Below, piece by piece: positions 1 to 7,908 of a stretch of 21,249 nucleotides of DNA. This DNA is from CAZLMF01 sp964560565. GTDB taxonomy: Bacteria > Bacillota > Clostridia > Oscillospirales > Ruminococcaceae. Position 1 is the first letter of the stretch; each line of letters begins with the position of its first letter. The notes beneath the pieces were generated by a model, which saw only the letters and a program-made list of their open reading frames with translations, searched no databases and had not been told where the DNA came from. Made by a program: the position numbers and the translations under genes. The stretch spans positions 1 to 21,249 of the forward strand of contig CAZLMF010000021.1 of the NCBI GenBank assembly GCA_964560565.1, written 5' to 3'.

Positions 1-610
1 CCACCTTGCGAACAGAGACATTGACGTCACAGCGAATACTGCCTTCCTGCATTTTACCGTCAGATATATCCAAGTAAAGCAGGATCGACTTTATTGTTTC
101 AAGATATTGCTTAGCTTCAGCACTTGAGCGCATATCAGGTTCCGACACAATTTCAATAAGAGGCACGCCACCTCTGTTCAGGTCGACAAGTGATCCATCA
201 AAGTCATCTGAATGGAGAAGCTTTCCTGCGTCCTCTTCCATGTGTATGCGAGTAACTCCAATGCGCTTAACTTCACCGTCAACAAGAATATCAAGGTGAC
301 CATTTTGGCATAAAGGCACCTCAGCTTGTGAAATTTGATAAGCCTTTGGCAGGTCGGGGTAAAAGTAGTTTTTACGGTCATGCTTGCATATATTGTTGAT
401 TTTGCAGTCAAGAGCATGCCCCATTTTAACTGCGTATTCAACTACCTTTTCATTAAGCATCGGCAGTGTGCCGGGCAGTGCCATGCAAATTGGGCAAATT
501 TGCGTATTTACTTCAAGTCCAAAAGCGTTACGGCAGTCACAGTAAATTTTGGATTGAGTTGATAGCTCCGCATGGACTTCAAGTCCAATTATTGTTTCAT
601 ATTTGCTCAT
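1..610 (-). CDS. gatB: GatB, Asp/Glu-tRNA amidotransferase subunit B (partial, C-terminus outside window)
   Basis: GatB is the tRNA-binding kinase/transamidase subunit of GatCAB, which converts Glu-tRNA(Gln) and/or Asp-tRNA(Asn) to the amide form. It activates the side-chain carboxylate with ATP and receives ammonia from GatA. About 203 codons are visible from the ATG at 608-610; the reading frame is still open at base 1, so roughly the N-terminal two fifths of a usual ~475-residue protein is present. Visible GatB hallmarks are IGLEVHAEL (res. 8-16), a zinc-type cysteine set C24/C26/C39/C42 with CPICMALPGTLP, YFYPDLPKAYQISQ (82-95), HMEEDAGKL (123-131), GVPLIEIVSEPD (148-159) and a GSIRCDVNVSVR block at the edge. 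The start is fixed by AGGAGGTG, which overlaps the gatA stop codon and lies a few bases upstream; the gap to gatA is 10 bases. Last visible gene of the ligA-gatCAB unit. Confidence 0.96.
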   Translation of the reverse strand, partial: MSKYETIIGLEVHAELSTQSKIYCDCRNAFGLEVNTQICPICMALPGTLPMLNEKVVEYAVKMGHALDCKINNICKHDRKNYFYPDLPKAYQISQAEVPLCQNGHLDILVDGEVKRIGVTRIHMEEDAGKLLHSDDFDGSLVDLNRGGVPLIEIVSEPDMRSSAEAKQYLETIKSILLYLDISDGKMQEGSIRCDVNVSVRKV

Positions 611-620
611 CTTGCACCTC

Positions 621-2084
621 CTATACAATCTCAGGCATGGTTTTAGGTCCGCCTGATAATGTTTCGTATGCCAATGCCGTATTAAGCAAAAGCTGTTCAT
701 TAAACTTGTCGCCGATTAGCTGCATCCCTATGGGCATTTTGTTATTATCATAACCACATGGAACGCTTATTGCAGGCAGTCCTGCGATATTCATTGTTAC
801 AGTGCAAATGTCAGCCGCATACATTTTAACTGGATCGTTGATATTTTCGCCAAGCTTAAATGCAGTTATCGGTGAAGTTGGGGTTGCAATAACATCACAT
901 TGCTTAAATGCTTGTGAAAACTCGTCTGAAATCTGTACTTGAACTTGCTTAGCCTTGCGGTAATATGCATCAAAGTATCCGGAGCTTAGCACGAATGTAC
1001 CGAGCATGATGCGCCTTTTAACTTCATCGCCAAAGCCCTCGCTTCTAGTGCGCACATACATATCATTCAAGCCGTCATACTCATGAGCTCTATAACCGTA
1101 TCTTACGCCATCAAAGCGTGCAAGATTTGAGGATGCCTCAGCTGATGAAATTACATAGTAGGTTGCCAGAGCGTATTTTGTGCTGGGTAAGTTTATCGGT
1201 ACTAGTTTTGCACCATTTTTCTCTAAAAGAGAAATTGAATCCATTACAACCTGGCGTATATGATCATCTACACCATCGCCAAAGTATTCACTTGGAATAC
1301 CTATACGTAGACCTTTGGTGTCTGTGTTTAGCAGTGAAGAAAAATCGGGATAATTGCGATTTGCTGAGGTTGCGTCAAGCTTATCGTGTCCGCAAAGAAG
1401 AGAGTAAAGCATTGCAACGTCTGTAACACAGCGCCCTAAAGGCCCTACCTGGTCAAGAGATGACGCAAATGCAACTACTCCATAGCGAGAAATGCTCCCG
1501 TATGTGGGTTTTAAGCCAACAACTCCGCAAAAGGATGCAGGGCCACGTATAGAGCCGCCTGTATCTGAGCCTAGTGAAACCACAGCCTCACCTGCTGCAA
1601 CTGATGCAGCGCTGCCGCCTGATGAGCCTCCCGGGATACGGGTAAGGTCATGAGGGTTATGGGTTCGCTTATAAAATGAGTTTTCCGTAGAGCTTCCCAT
1701 AGCAAATTCGTCAAGATTTAGCTTGCCGGAAATTATCATATCAGCATTCTTGACACGACTTGTAACTGTTGCATCAAAGGGAGGAACATAGTTATATAGC
1801 ATTTTTGATGCACATGAAGTAAGTATGCCTTTAGTAGAAATGTTGTCCTTTAAACCAATTGGGATGCCTGCAAGTGGGTGTAAAGCTTCTCCACTTGACA
1901 GCTTCAAATCAACCTGTTTAGCCTTTTCAAGTGACTCATCCTTGCAAATGGTGATGTAAGCATCTACCTTGTCCTCAACAGCATCAATACGAGAAAAAAC
2001 TGACTCTGTTATTTCTATGGCACTGCACTTTTTATCTCTGAGCATAGATGAAAGCTCAGTTGCCGTCTTTTTATATAAATCCAT
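621..2084 (-). CDS. gatA: GatA, Asp/Glu-tRNA amidotransferase subunit A (glutaminase)
   Basis: Amidase-signature subunit of GatCAB: it hydrolyses glutamine and channels the ammonia to GatB to amidate mischarged tRNA in the cytoplasm. At 487 residues it is the usual length. The Ser-cisSer-Lys catalytic triad is intact: K79 (in IPIGLKDN), S154 in the glycine/serine loop PGGSSGGSAA (151-160), and S178 in SDTGGSIR. These positions match those I recall for Staphylococcus aureus GatA (K79, S154, S178). The conserved GLKPTYG block (190-196) follows. The start ATG at 2082-2084 is preceded by AAGGAG, which begins within the gatC stop region, so gatC and gatA are closely spaced (11 bases) and probably coupled. 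I see no frameshift or missing motif. The function is secure; which tRNA species are served cannot be told from this window. Confidence 0.98.
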   Translation of the reverse strand: MDLYKKTATELSSMLRDKKCSAIEITESVFSRIDAVEDKVDAYITICKDESLEKAKQVDLKLSSGEALHPLAGIPIGLKDNISTKGILTSCASKMLYNYVPPFDATVTSRVKNADMIISGKLNLDEFAMGSSTENSFYKRTHNPHDLTRIPGGSSGGSAASVAAGEAVVSLGSDTGGSIRGPASFCGVVGLKPTYGSISRYGVVAFASSLDQVGPLGRCVTDVAMLYSLLCGHDKLDATSANRNYPDFSSLLNTDTKGLRIGIPSEYFGDGVDDHIRQVVMDSISLLEKNGAKLVPINLPSTKYALATYYVISSAEASSNLARFDGVRYGYRAHEYDGLNDMYVRTRSEGFGDEVKRRIMLGTFVLSSGYFDAYYRKAKQVQVQISDEFSQAFKQCDVIATPTSPITAFKLGENINDPVKMYAADICTVTMNIAGLPAISVPCGYDNNKMPIGMQLIGDKFNEQLLLNTALAYETLSGGPKTMPEIV

Positions 2085-2095
2085 GTTATATCTCC

Positions 2096-2368
2096 TTATT
2101 CTAAAGTCTTAGGCACTACAAAGCAACCTGCTTGTATTGATGGTGCGTTTGCTAGCAGTTCATCACGAGTTAAGCGTTCCTCACTGCTCTTATCCTCGCG
2201 AAAAATTAGAGGATTTTCAGGATGCAATCCGTCCTCTATAATTTCTATGTTAGGAAGTTGCTCGACCATATCAACGATATTCTGCATATCTTTTTCAAAT
2301 TTTTCAAGCTTGCCTTCTTCAATTTTCAGCTTTGAAAGCTTTGCAATATGCTCTACATTAATTTTCAT
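2096..2368 (-). CDS. gatC: GatC, Asp/Glu-tRNA amidotransferase subunit C
   Basis: Small structural subunit (90 residues) that wraps around the GatA/GatB interface and stabilises the amidotransferase. Recognisable features are the N-terminal helix VEHIAKLSKLKIEE (res. 5-18), a second amphipathic helix, the RLTRDELLANAP block, and the terminal GCFVVPKTLE, corresponding to the family's usual G-Y/F-F-x-VP-x-x-x-E ending. An ATG 39 bases further upstream (2407) is open in frame, but the start at 2366-2368 is preferred: it has a strong GGAGG seven bases upstream, and MKINVEHIAKL is the normal GatC N-terminus. The gene begins inside the end of ligA (11-base overlap, 2358-2368), so ligA and gatC are almost certainly cotranscribed and probably translationally linked. 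Confidence 0.95.
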   Translation of the reverse strand: MKINVEHIAKLSKLKIEEGKLEKFEKDMQNIVDMVEQLPNIEIIEDGLHPENPLIFREDKSSEERLTRDELLANAPSIQAGCFVVPKTLE

Positions 2369-4355
2369 TGTTTTCCTCCGTAATAAGTTTATTAAACTGT
2401 TTTTCATCTATAATACTCACACCAAGCTGTTGCGCTTTTGTTAGCTTGCTACCTGCATCTTCCCCTGCCAGCACATAGCTTGTCTTTTTTGACACTGAGG
2501 ATGAGCATTTCCCACCCATCGACTCTATAATATCCTTTGCTTGGTCACGTGAATAGGTTGGCAAAGTGCCGGTAAGAACAAAAGTATAACCCGCAAAGCG
2601 TGAGTTTGTCACCTTTTTTGCATATTCCATGTTAATTCCTGCCGTTTTAAGCCTATCAACTAGAGTGAGTCTGTGAGGCTCTCTAAAAGCACCGTAAGCA
2701 CTTTGCGCCATTGTATTTCCGAAGCCATCGATCATGGCAATTTCATCGATTGAGGCGGCAATGATATTATCCATACTGCCAAAATGTTCGCATAAAAGTG
2801 TTGCGGCTCTCTGGCCTATCCCTCTAATTCCAAAGCCAAATATCAGCCTGTCAAGGGGCGTAGATTTGCTTAAATTAATAGCATTTATTAGGTTTTCAGC
2901 TGACTTTTCACCTAGCCCGTCAAGGGATGAGATATCCGATACCTTAAGGTCGTACAAGTCAGCAACTGAGTTCACCAAGCCTTTATTGACAAGTAGTTCA
3001 ACATTTGCAGGCCCTAAGCCCTCGATATTCATCGCTCCTCTTGAAGCGAAATGCTCAATATTGCGAAGGAGCTGTGCAGGACAATCGATGTTAGGGCATC
3101 GTAAAACAGCCTCGTTTTCATCACGAATAGCTGTAGAGCCACACGCTGGACATTCTGACGGTAAGAAATATGGCACGCTGTTTGGGGCGTGTTCACTCAC
3201 GCTTACAACCTCGGGGATAATCTCTCCTGCTTTGCGAACTACAATTTTATCTCCGATTCTTATGTCCTTTTCACTAATAAAATCCTGGTTGTGGAGCACT
3301 GCACGTGTAACGCTTGTACCTGCTAAAAGTACAGGCTCAAAAACCGCAGTAGGAGTTAATGCTCCTGTTCTGCCGACATTGACTTCAATACTTAGTAATG
3401 TTGTTGCCTTTTCTTCAGGTGGGTATTTGAACGCAACCGCCCACTTAGGAAACTTTGAGGTTGCGCCTAGCTTTTCTCGGTGTGTAAAGTTATCGACCTT
3501 TACAACAGCGCCATCAATATCGCAAGGATATAAATTTCGGTTTTTATCTATTTTCTCAATAGCAATTATTACGTCCTCAATATTGTCATAGTCCTTGTAT
3601 AGAGGGATTACCTTAACCCCTAAGCCTTTAATATAGTCAAGGGACTCCTTGTGACTATTTAAGTTGACACCCTCAACTTGTTGAATATTAAAAATAAACG
3701 CATCAAGCCTGCGTTTAGCGGTAACTTCTGAATTTTTCTGACGTAGAGAGCCCGCTGCAGCATTTCTGGGGTTTTTAAAGGGTTGCTCCCCTGCTTCCTC
3801 CTGCGCTCTTACAAGCTCATCGAAACTCTTTCTTGGCATGTACACCTCGCCTCGTAGTTCTATATATGATGGGCTTTGCTTTAGTCTCATTGGAATGGAG
3901 TGGATAGTGCGAAGGTTTTCAGTCACATCTTCACCCACAAAGCCATCCCCTCTAGTGGAGCCACGAATAAATAAACCATCTCGATACTCAAGAGAAACAG
4001 ATAACCCATCTATTTTAGGTTCAACAACATAAATAGGATTATCAATTACTTGCTTTACTTTTACGTCAAAAGCTTTAACTTCATCCAGATTGAAAACATC
4101 CTGTAAACTGCCCATTTGGACAGTATGAGACACCTTCTCAAAAGTTGACGAAGCGTAGCCTCCCACACGCATTGTGGGCGAATTAGGCGTAACAAGCTCA
4201 GGAAAGTCATTCTCTAATGTTTTTAGAGATTGCATTAACATATCGTAATCGTAATCAGAAATAGTAGGCTTGTCCAAAACGTAATAACTGTGATTGTGCT
4301 GGGTTATTTCATCCCGAAGTTGTTCTATTTTTTTCTTGGTATCAGCTAAATTCAT
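2358..4355 (-). CDS. ligA: LigA, NAD+-dependent DNA ligase
   Basis: Seals nicks in DNA during replication and repair using NAD+ as the adenylate donor. It is full length at 665 residues, with the standard domain order. The Ia domain at about 1-65 includes HSYYVLDKPTISDYDYD. The adenylation domain carries the nucleotidyl lysine in EPKIDG (K114), followed by RGSTRGDGFVGEDVT and the FKNPRNAAAGSLRQ block. Then come the OB fold, a four-cysteine zinc finger (C402, C405, C420, C425), helix-hairpin-helix repeats at about 440-585 with GLG, GIGQR and DGFG turns, and a C-terminal BRCT domain (about 588-660, starting FAGYTFVLTGTL). The ATG at 4353-4355 is fixed as the start because the codon just before it is an in-frame TGA; AGGAAAGGA lies upstream. 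A promoter-like element precedes it at 4431-4459. It heads the ligA-gatC-gatA-gatB unit, an association common in Firmicutes. Confidence 0.98.
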   Translation of the reverse strand: MNLADTKKKIEQLRDEITQHNHSYYVLDKPTISDYDYDMLMQSLKTLENDFPELVTPNSPTMRVGGYASSTFEKVSHTVQMGSLQDVFNLDEVKAFDVKVKQVIDNPIYVVEPKIDGLSVSLEYRDGLFIRGSTRGDGFVGEDVTENLRTIHSIPMRLKQSPSYIELRGEVYMPRKSFDELVRAQEEAGEQPFKNPRNAAAGSLRQKNSEVTAKRRLDAFIFNIQQVEGVNLNSHKESLDYIKGLGVKVIPLYKDYDNIEDVIIAIEKIDKNRNLYPCDIDGAVVKVDNFTHREKLGATSKFPKWAVAFKYPPEEKATTLLSIEVNVGRTGALTPTAVFEPVLLAGTSVTRAVLHNQDFISEKDIRIGDKIVVRKAGEIIPEVVSVSEHAPNSVPYFLPSECPACGSTAIRDENEAVLRCPNIDCPAQLLRNIEHFASRGAMNIEGLGPANVELLVNKGLVNSVADLYDLKVSDISSLDGLGEKSAENLINAINLSKSTPLDRLIFGFGIRGIGQRAATLLCEHFGSMDNIIAASIDEIAMIDGFGNTMAQSAYGAFREPHRLTLVDRLKTAGINMEYAKKVTNSRFAGYTFVLTGTLPTYSRDQAKDIIESMGGKCSSSVSKKTSYVLAGEDAGSKLTKAQQLGVSIIDEKQFNKLITEENNEN

Positions 4356-4430
4356 TCAAATGCATTCCTTTCCTATAGGTTGTAAGTAGGTTGCAAGAAA
4401 AAAGCATATCTCAGTAAATAAACCATAAAT

Positions 4431-4459
4431 ATTATATCATATATTAAAGCATTTTTACA
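4431..4459 (-). promoter_or_regulatory. Putative sigma-A-type promoter for ligA-gatCAB
   Basis: On the minus strand a perfect TATAAT -10 box (4431-4436) is separated by exactly 17 bases from TGTAAA (4454-4459), which matches only half of the TTGACA -35 consensus. It lies in the AT-rich 107-base gap between yunB and ligA; the -35 element sits just after the yunB stop codon. Transcription would begin roughly 70 bases before the ligA ATG. This is a call from sequence alone; the weak -35 is the main doubt. Confidence 0.5.
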
Positions 4460-4462
4460 GCC

Positions 4463-5158
4463 TTATTCTGCCTTATAATCATTTAAATCTGAGACTAATT
4501 CTTTGCTTTCAGTGATCACATGAGTATAGTTGCCCGGAACAGCGCCTATTATAACGGTTTCAGCCATTATGTAGTTTGTTGAGACTTGAGTGTGGGTTGT
4601 GTAACCGGGGATAATAGCGGCGATATCAACTACAATCTCAAGGTTAATACGGTGCAAGGATTGGTTTATTCCAGTAGAAACAAAGCTGCTGATTACACGT
4701 GAGCCAACATATCCGCCCGGTGTAAGGCGAAAATCATAAGATGGTCCTTTACCGTACAATAAGTACATACCAGTGACAGTTCCCAGTGAAATGCTTATGT
4801 AGTGCATGTCAATGTCGTCAATGGCTTCATTCATGAGTTGTGTAAGCTCCGACTTAAAAAGATTGATGGCAGGCATATTGCTTTCCACGGCAATAATATC
4901 TCCATTTGAGTTAGTTTTAAGTGAAACAAGATTGGAATAATCATTTTCGCTTTTACTTAATTCTTCAAATATTGCTTCATTCATTATCCTAGTAGCTATG
5001 ACTTGACATTTGTACATGCTAATGGAGGTGATAATTGGACGGATATGCGAATCAATTAAGTAGACAAGCCCTATTAATATCATGCCTATTGCGATAAGCT
5101 TAATACCAAATCTTTGAGCTTTGGCTTTGGCATTGCCTCTGCGCCTTACCCTACTCAT
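4463..5158 (-). CDS. yunB: YunB-like sporulation protein
   Basis: Resembles the YunB family (Spore_YunB). In Bacillus subtilis this is a sigma-E-controlled mother-cell protein needed for efficient sporulation; its biochemical role is unknown. The 231 residues start with a basic, arginine-rich cytoplasmic stretch (MSRVRRRGNAKAKAQR), then a single membrane helix at about 19-35 (signal-anchor type), then an extracytoplasmic or intermembrane domain. Family-like blocks are SNGDIIAVESNMPAINL (84-100), LGTVTGMYLLYGKGP (125-139), GINQSLHRINLEI (163-175) and the P-G-Y-T-T segment near 184. The ATG at 5156-5158 has GGTGG seven bases upstream. It is separated from the transketolase genes by a hairpin and has its own dyad-containing upstream region, so it looks monocistronic or the head of a read-through into ligA. 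It is the best sign here that the host belongs to an endospore-forming lineage; the identification is from memory of the family. Confidence 0.85.
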   Translation of the reverse strand: MSRVRRRGNAKAKAQRFGIKLIAIGMILIGLVYLIDSHIRPIITSISMYKCQVIATRIMNEAIFEELSKSENDYSNLVSLKTNSNGDIIAVESNMPAINLFKSELTQLMNEAIDDIDMHYISISLGTVTGMYLLYGKGPSYDFRLTPGGYVGSRVISSFVSTGINQSLHRINLEIVVDIAAIIPGYTTHTQVSTNYIMAETVIIGAVPGNYTHVITESKELVSDLNDYKAE

Positions 5159-5170
5159 TTCATCACCACC

Positions 5171-5209
5171 TATACTTTACAGTATATGCGTAGAAATGAG
5201 TAAAAGTGC
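5171..5209 (-). promoter_or_regulatory. Possible sigma-E-like promoter and dyad upstream of yunB
   Basis: On the minus strand CATATACT (5181-5188) matches seven of eight positions of the sigma-E -10 consensus CATACAHT as I remember it. GCACTTTT 13 bases upstream (5202-5209) is only a loose match to the -35 element. Overlapping the -10 and running towards the gene is a perfect dyad, TATACT-N4-AGTATA (5171-5186), about 12 bases before the yunB start; it could be an operator or chance in AT-rich DNA. Both readings are tentative. Confidence 0.3.
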
Positions 5210-5210
5210 A

Positions 5211-5233
5211 ACGGATAGCCAAAGGCTATCCGT
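5211..5233 (-). terminator. Hairpin after the transketolase genes, probable intrinsic terminator
   Basis: ACGGATAGCC and GGCTATCCGT form a perfect 10-bp stem around a three-base loop, starting 7 bases after the transketolase C-half stop codon. On the minus strand it is followed by TGCACTTTTACTC, a poor and interrupted U-tract, so termination may be partial. The stem is too perfect and too well placed to be chance, and it separates the transketolase unit from yunB. Confidence 0.6.
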
Positions 5234-5240
5234 AACAGTC

Positions 5241-6188
5241 TTATTTAAGCTTTAGAGCTTCCTTTACCTTCTTTTCAATGTTTTCGGCAGATAGACCGAA
5301 TTCCTTGAGAAGTGCAGGACCAGGCCCTGAATATCCAAACTCATCGTTTACACCAATCTTAATAACAGGTACAGGGAACTCCTCAGTGACAACCTCAGCA
5401 ACCGCAGCGCCAAGTCCTCCGATTACGCTATGTTCCTCTGCTGTAACTATTAAGCCAGTTTTCTTAGCTGCGCTAATAATTACCTCACGGTCGATAGGCT
5501 TAATCGTGTGGATGTTGATAACCTGAGCATCAATGCCTTGCTTTGCAAGCGATTCAGCTGCATCTAGTGCTTCTGAAACTAAAAGTCCGGTTGCAACAAT
5601 ACTAACATCTGCGCCGTCTCTTAGTACAATGCCCTTACCAATTTCAAACTTATAGGTATCTGGATTGTTAAACACAGGAACTGCCAGTCTGCCAAAACGC
5701 ATATAAACAGGCCCAACATACTCCACAGCAGCAGCAACAGCTGCCTTTGCTTCAATGTCATCAGCAGGGTTAATTATAGTCATTCCCGGTATAGAGCGCA
5801 TAAGCGCAATATCCTCGTTGCACTGGTGGGATGCGCCGTCTTCGCCCACTGAAATACCAGCATGAGTAGCACCGATTTTTACGTTTAGGTGGGGGTATCC
5901 AATACTGTTGCGCACAATTTCATATGCTCTGCCTGCTGCAAACATTGCAAAGGTGCTTGCAAAAGGAATTTTACCGGTGGTAGCAATTCCAGCTGCAACA
6001 GCCATCATATTTGCTTCCGCAATACCGCAGTTGATGAAGCGGTCGGGGCGTGCCTTTTTAAATATATTAGTTTTTGTAGCGCTTGAAAGGTCAGCATCTA
6101 AAACAATTAGCTCGTCATATTTCTCAGATAGCGCAGCGAGTGCTTCTCCGTAGCTTTCTCTTGTCGCCTTCTTTACTACATTAACCAT
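5241..6188 (-). CDS. Transketolase, C-terminal subunit (split type)
   Basis: Second half of a two-gene transketolase, which transfers two-carbon ketol units between pentose, hexose and triose phosphates. It carries the pyrimidine-binding (Pyr) domain and the C-terminal transketolase domain. Visible features are DADLSSATKT (31-40), the thiamine-activating glutamate E58 in NCGIAEANM, TFAMFAAGRAYEIVRNS (79-95), THAGISVGEDGASHQ (108-122), and the C-terminal domain with ATGLLVSEAL and EEHSVIGGLG. The length of 315 residues is normal for the split form. The ATG at 6186-6188 follows the TAA of the N-terminal half with no base between, and GGAGGG lies just upstream inside the end of that gene, so the two subunits should be made in equal amounts. 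DXS-like proteins share this architecture, but the sequence blocks fit transketolase better. Confidence 0.95.
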   Translation of the reverse strand: MVNVVKKATRESYGEALAALSEKYDELIVLDADLSSATKTNIFKKARPDRFINCGIAEANMMAVAAGIATTGKIPFASTFAMFAAGRAYEIVRNSIGYPHLNVKIGATHAGISVGEDGASHQCNEDIALMRSIPGMTIINPADDIEAKAAVAAAVEYVGPVYMRFGRLAVPVFNNPDTYKFEIGKGIVLRDGADVSIVATGLLVSEALDAAESLAKQGIDAQVINIHTIKPIDREVIISAAKKTGLIVTAEEHSVIGGLGAAVAEVVTEEFPVPVIKIGVNDEFGYSGPGPALLKEFGLSAENIEKKVKEALKLK

Positions 6189-7034
6189 TTACTTACCCTC
6201 CAGTTCGCTTAGAATTGCTTTAAGCTCATTCATTGCCTTGTTATACTGCTCTTCATTAGGCGCAGTGCCGTGCCAAGATGCCTGATGTTCCATAAAGGAA
6301 ACACCCTTACCCTTAACGCTGCACTGTACGATTACAACAGGCTTGCCAGATACCTTTTCAGCCTCATTAAAGGCATTATCAATTGAATCAAAGTCATGAG
6401 CATCAGCGGTAATAACATGCCATCCAAAAGCCTTAAATTTATCAGTAATAGGCATTGGCGAGCAAACCTCTGTTATTTTGCCGTCAATTTGAAGTCCGTT
6501 GTTATCCACAACAGTAATTAAATTGTCAAGCTGATAATGAGCGGCAAACATTGCTGCCTCCCAGATTTGACCTTCCTCAAGCTCACCATCCCCGCAAACT
6601 GCATAGACATTATAGCTATCACCAAACATTTTCGCAGAAAGTGCCATTCCGCATGCGGCAGAAAGCCCTTGCCCTAGTGAGCCAGTGCTCATATCAACGC
6701 CAGGAATACCCTTCATGTCGGGATGCCCTTGTAGCCTTGACCCGATTTTACGCAGTGTCTTTAGCTCATCAACAGGGAAAAAGCCACGATGTGCAAGAGC
6801 CGAATATAGACCTGGAGCGCAGTGTCCCTTTGACAATACGAACCTATCCCTATCGAACATTTTTGGGTTTTTAGGGTCAATGTTTAAACGTGTAAAGTAC
6901 AGATAGGTCATCAGGTCTGCAATTGAGAGCGAACCGCCTGGATGACCCGATTTAGCGTTGTACACCGCCTCAATAATACCCATTCTAATGTGAGTCGCTT
7001 GAATTTGAAGTTGTTTTTTTACAGTGGAATCCAT
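6189..7034 (-). CDS. Transketolase, N-terminal subunit (split type)
   Basis: First half of the split transketolase: the pyrophosphate-binding (PP) domain that holds thiamine diphosphate and Mg2+. In 281 residues it shows SGHPGGSLS (29-37, with H31), LSKGHCAPGLYSAL (67-80, H71), LQGHPDMKGIPGVDMSTGSL (101-120, H104), and the thiamine motif GDGELEEGQIWEA (148-160) ending in DNNGLQ (177-182). The ATG at 7032-7034 follows an ideal AGGAGG. The HAD phosphatase gene ends 21 bases upstream and the C-half follows immediately. As a pentose phosphate enzyme without an obvious glucose-6-phosphate dehydrogenase nearby, it probably serves the non-oxidative interconversion that supplies ribose 5-phosphate and erythrose 4-phosphate. 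Confidence 0.95.
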   Translation of the reverse strand: MDSTVKKQLQIQATHIRMGIIEAVYNAKSGHPGGSLSIADLMTYLYFTRLNIDPKNPKMFDRDRFVLSKGHCAPGLYSALAHRGFFPVDELKTLRKIGSRLQGHPDMKGIPGVDMSTGSLGQGLSAACGMALSAKMFGDSYNVYAVCGDGELEEGQIWEAAMFAAHYQLDNLITVVDNNGLQIDGKITEVCSPMPITDKFKAFGWHVITADAHDFDSIDNAFNEAEKVSGKPVVIVQCSVKGKGVSFMEHQASWHGTAPNEEQYNKAMNELKAILSELEGK

Positions 7035-7055
7035 TTGTTACCTCCTATTTGCTAT

Positions 7056-7859
7056 TTATAATTTCATCAATATTTCAACAACATCTGCAATAGGGCTATT
7101 GTTGCAGTCTGACACAATATATTTTGCGACTGCTTTAACATCATCAGTAGCATTTGCTACTGCAAAGCCTATATCCGCCATACGCACCATTTCAGTATCA
7201 TTACTAAAGTCGCCAATTGCAGCAATCGTTTTTATTTCGCCGTTAAGTTCTAGAAACTTTTGCACAGCAAAACCCTTATTAATGCTAGGTGGAAGCATTT
7301 CGTAAAAATATGGGCTTGACTGTATGTAATCAACGCCTTCGCTGCAGTTTGTAAGCATATATGCTGAAAAATCTGCCATATGCGAAGGAAAAACTGAAAA
7401 TAGCACCTTTGTCCAATTGTACGGACATTCATCAAGTGTACATTCAGTATATTCAACGTTTTCAAGCTTTAAGTGTGCGCGCTCAATATCATTCATGTTT
7501 AATACATACTCGCTTTTACCGATTAGCACTTCTATGCCAACATCCGGGAATTTATCTAGCACAACACCTACATGCTCCCTTGCGATATCAGGTAGTGAGC
7601 ATTTCCAAAGAAAGCTTTCGTTGCTAAAGTCATACACAGCTGCGCCATTATAAAGCACAACAGGGTGTGTAACGGGAACCTGCGCTATAACAGGTGCTGC
7701 CATTTGATACGCTCTCCCGGTTGCAACAGTAAAGCTGCCACCATGGGAAATAAGCTTATCGATAGCTGATAAGTTACCTTGCGATATTTTCTTATCGCTT
7801 GAAAGTAAGGTATCGTCAAGGTCTGAAACCAACAGAATATTTGATAGTTTTGTTTTCAT
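7056..7859 (-). CDS. Cof-type HAD-IIB family phosphatase
   Basis: Haloacid dehalogenase superfamily hydrolase of the Cof/IIB group, cytoplasmic, likely acting on a phosphosugar, flavin phosphate or similar small phosphoester; the substrate cannot be read from sequence. All catalytic motifs are present in 267 residues: motif I DLDDTLL with nucleophile D13 and acid/base D15, motif II in VATGR (T47), motif III lysine K195 in SINKGFAVQKF, and motif IV GDFSNDTEM (D217, D221). A C2-type cap occupies about residues 80-190. The start at 7857-7859 has GGAGGG close upstream. It sits 48 bases after the pseudouridine synthase and 21 bases before the transketolase pair, in one direction, so it is probably cotranscribed with them. 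A link to pentose phosphate metabolism is plausible but unproven. Confidence 0.92.
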   Translation of the reverse strand: MKTKLSNILLVSDLDDTLLSSDKKISQGNLSAIDKLISHGGSFTVATGRAYQMAAPVIAQVPVTHPVVLYNGAAVYDFSNESFLWKCSLPDIAREHVGVVLDKFPDVGIEVLIGKSEYVLNMNDIERAHLKLENVEYTECTLDECPYNWTKVLFSVFPSHMADFSAYMLTNCSEGVDYIQSSPYFYEMLPPSINKGFAVQKFLELNGEIKTIAAIGDFSNDTEMVRMADIGFAVANATDDVKAVAKYIVSDCNNSPIADVVEILMKL

Positions 7860-7908
7860 CTTCCCTCCTGAAAAATTTATGTTCTACACTTTAATACTTT
7901 TTATTTTT

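Noticed and set aside
2369..2407. Upstream start for gatC adding 13 residues
   Set aside because: The strong GGAGG lies inside this extension, exactly placed for the ATG at 2368, and the family N-terminus starts there.
2734..3591. 285-codon open frame on the plus strand opposite ligA
   Set aside because: It mirrors conserved LigA codons; the translation looks compositionally random (Ser/Leu/Pro-rich) and there is no sign of its own expression signals.
5241..7034. Transketolase broken by a nonsense mutation
   Set aside because: The two halves match the known two-subunit transketolases: the break falls between the PP and Pyr domains, the TAA is followed at once by ATG, and a good ribosome site precedes it. 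It is a natural split gene pair, not a pseudogene.
7860..7908. Small gene or promoter in the gap between rluD and the HAD phosphatase
   Set aside because: The 49 bases are AT-rich and contain only the HAD ribosome site; no convincing -35/-10 pair or open frame is visible.
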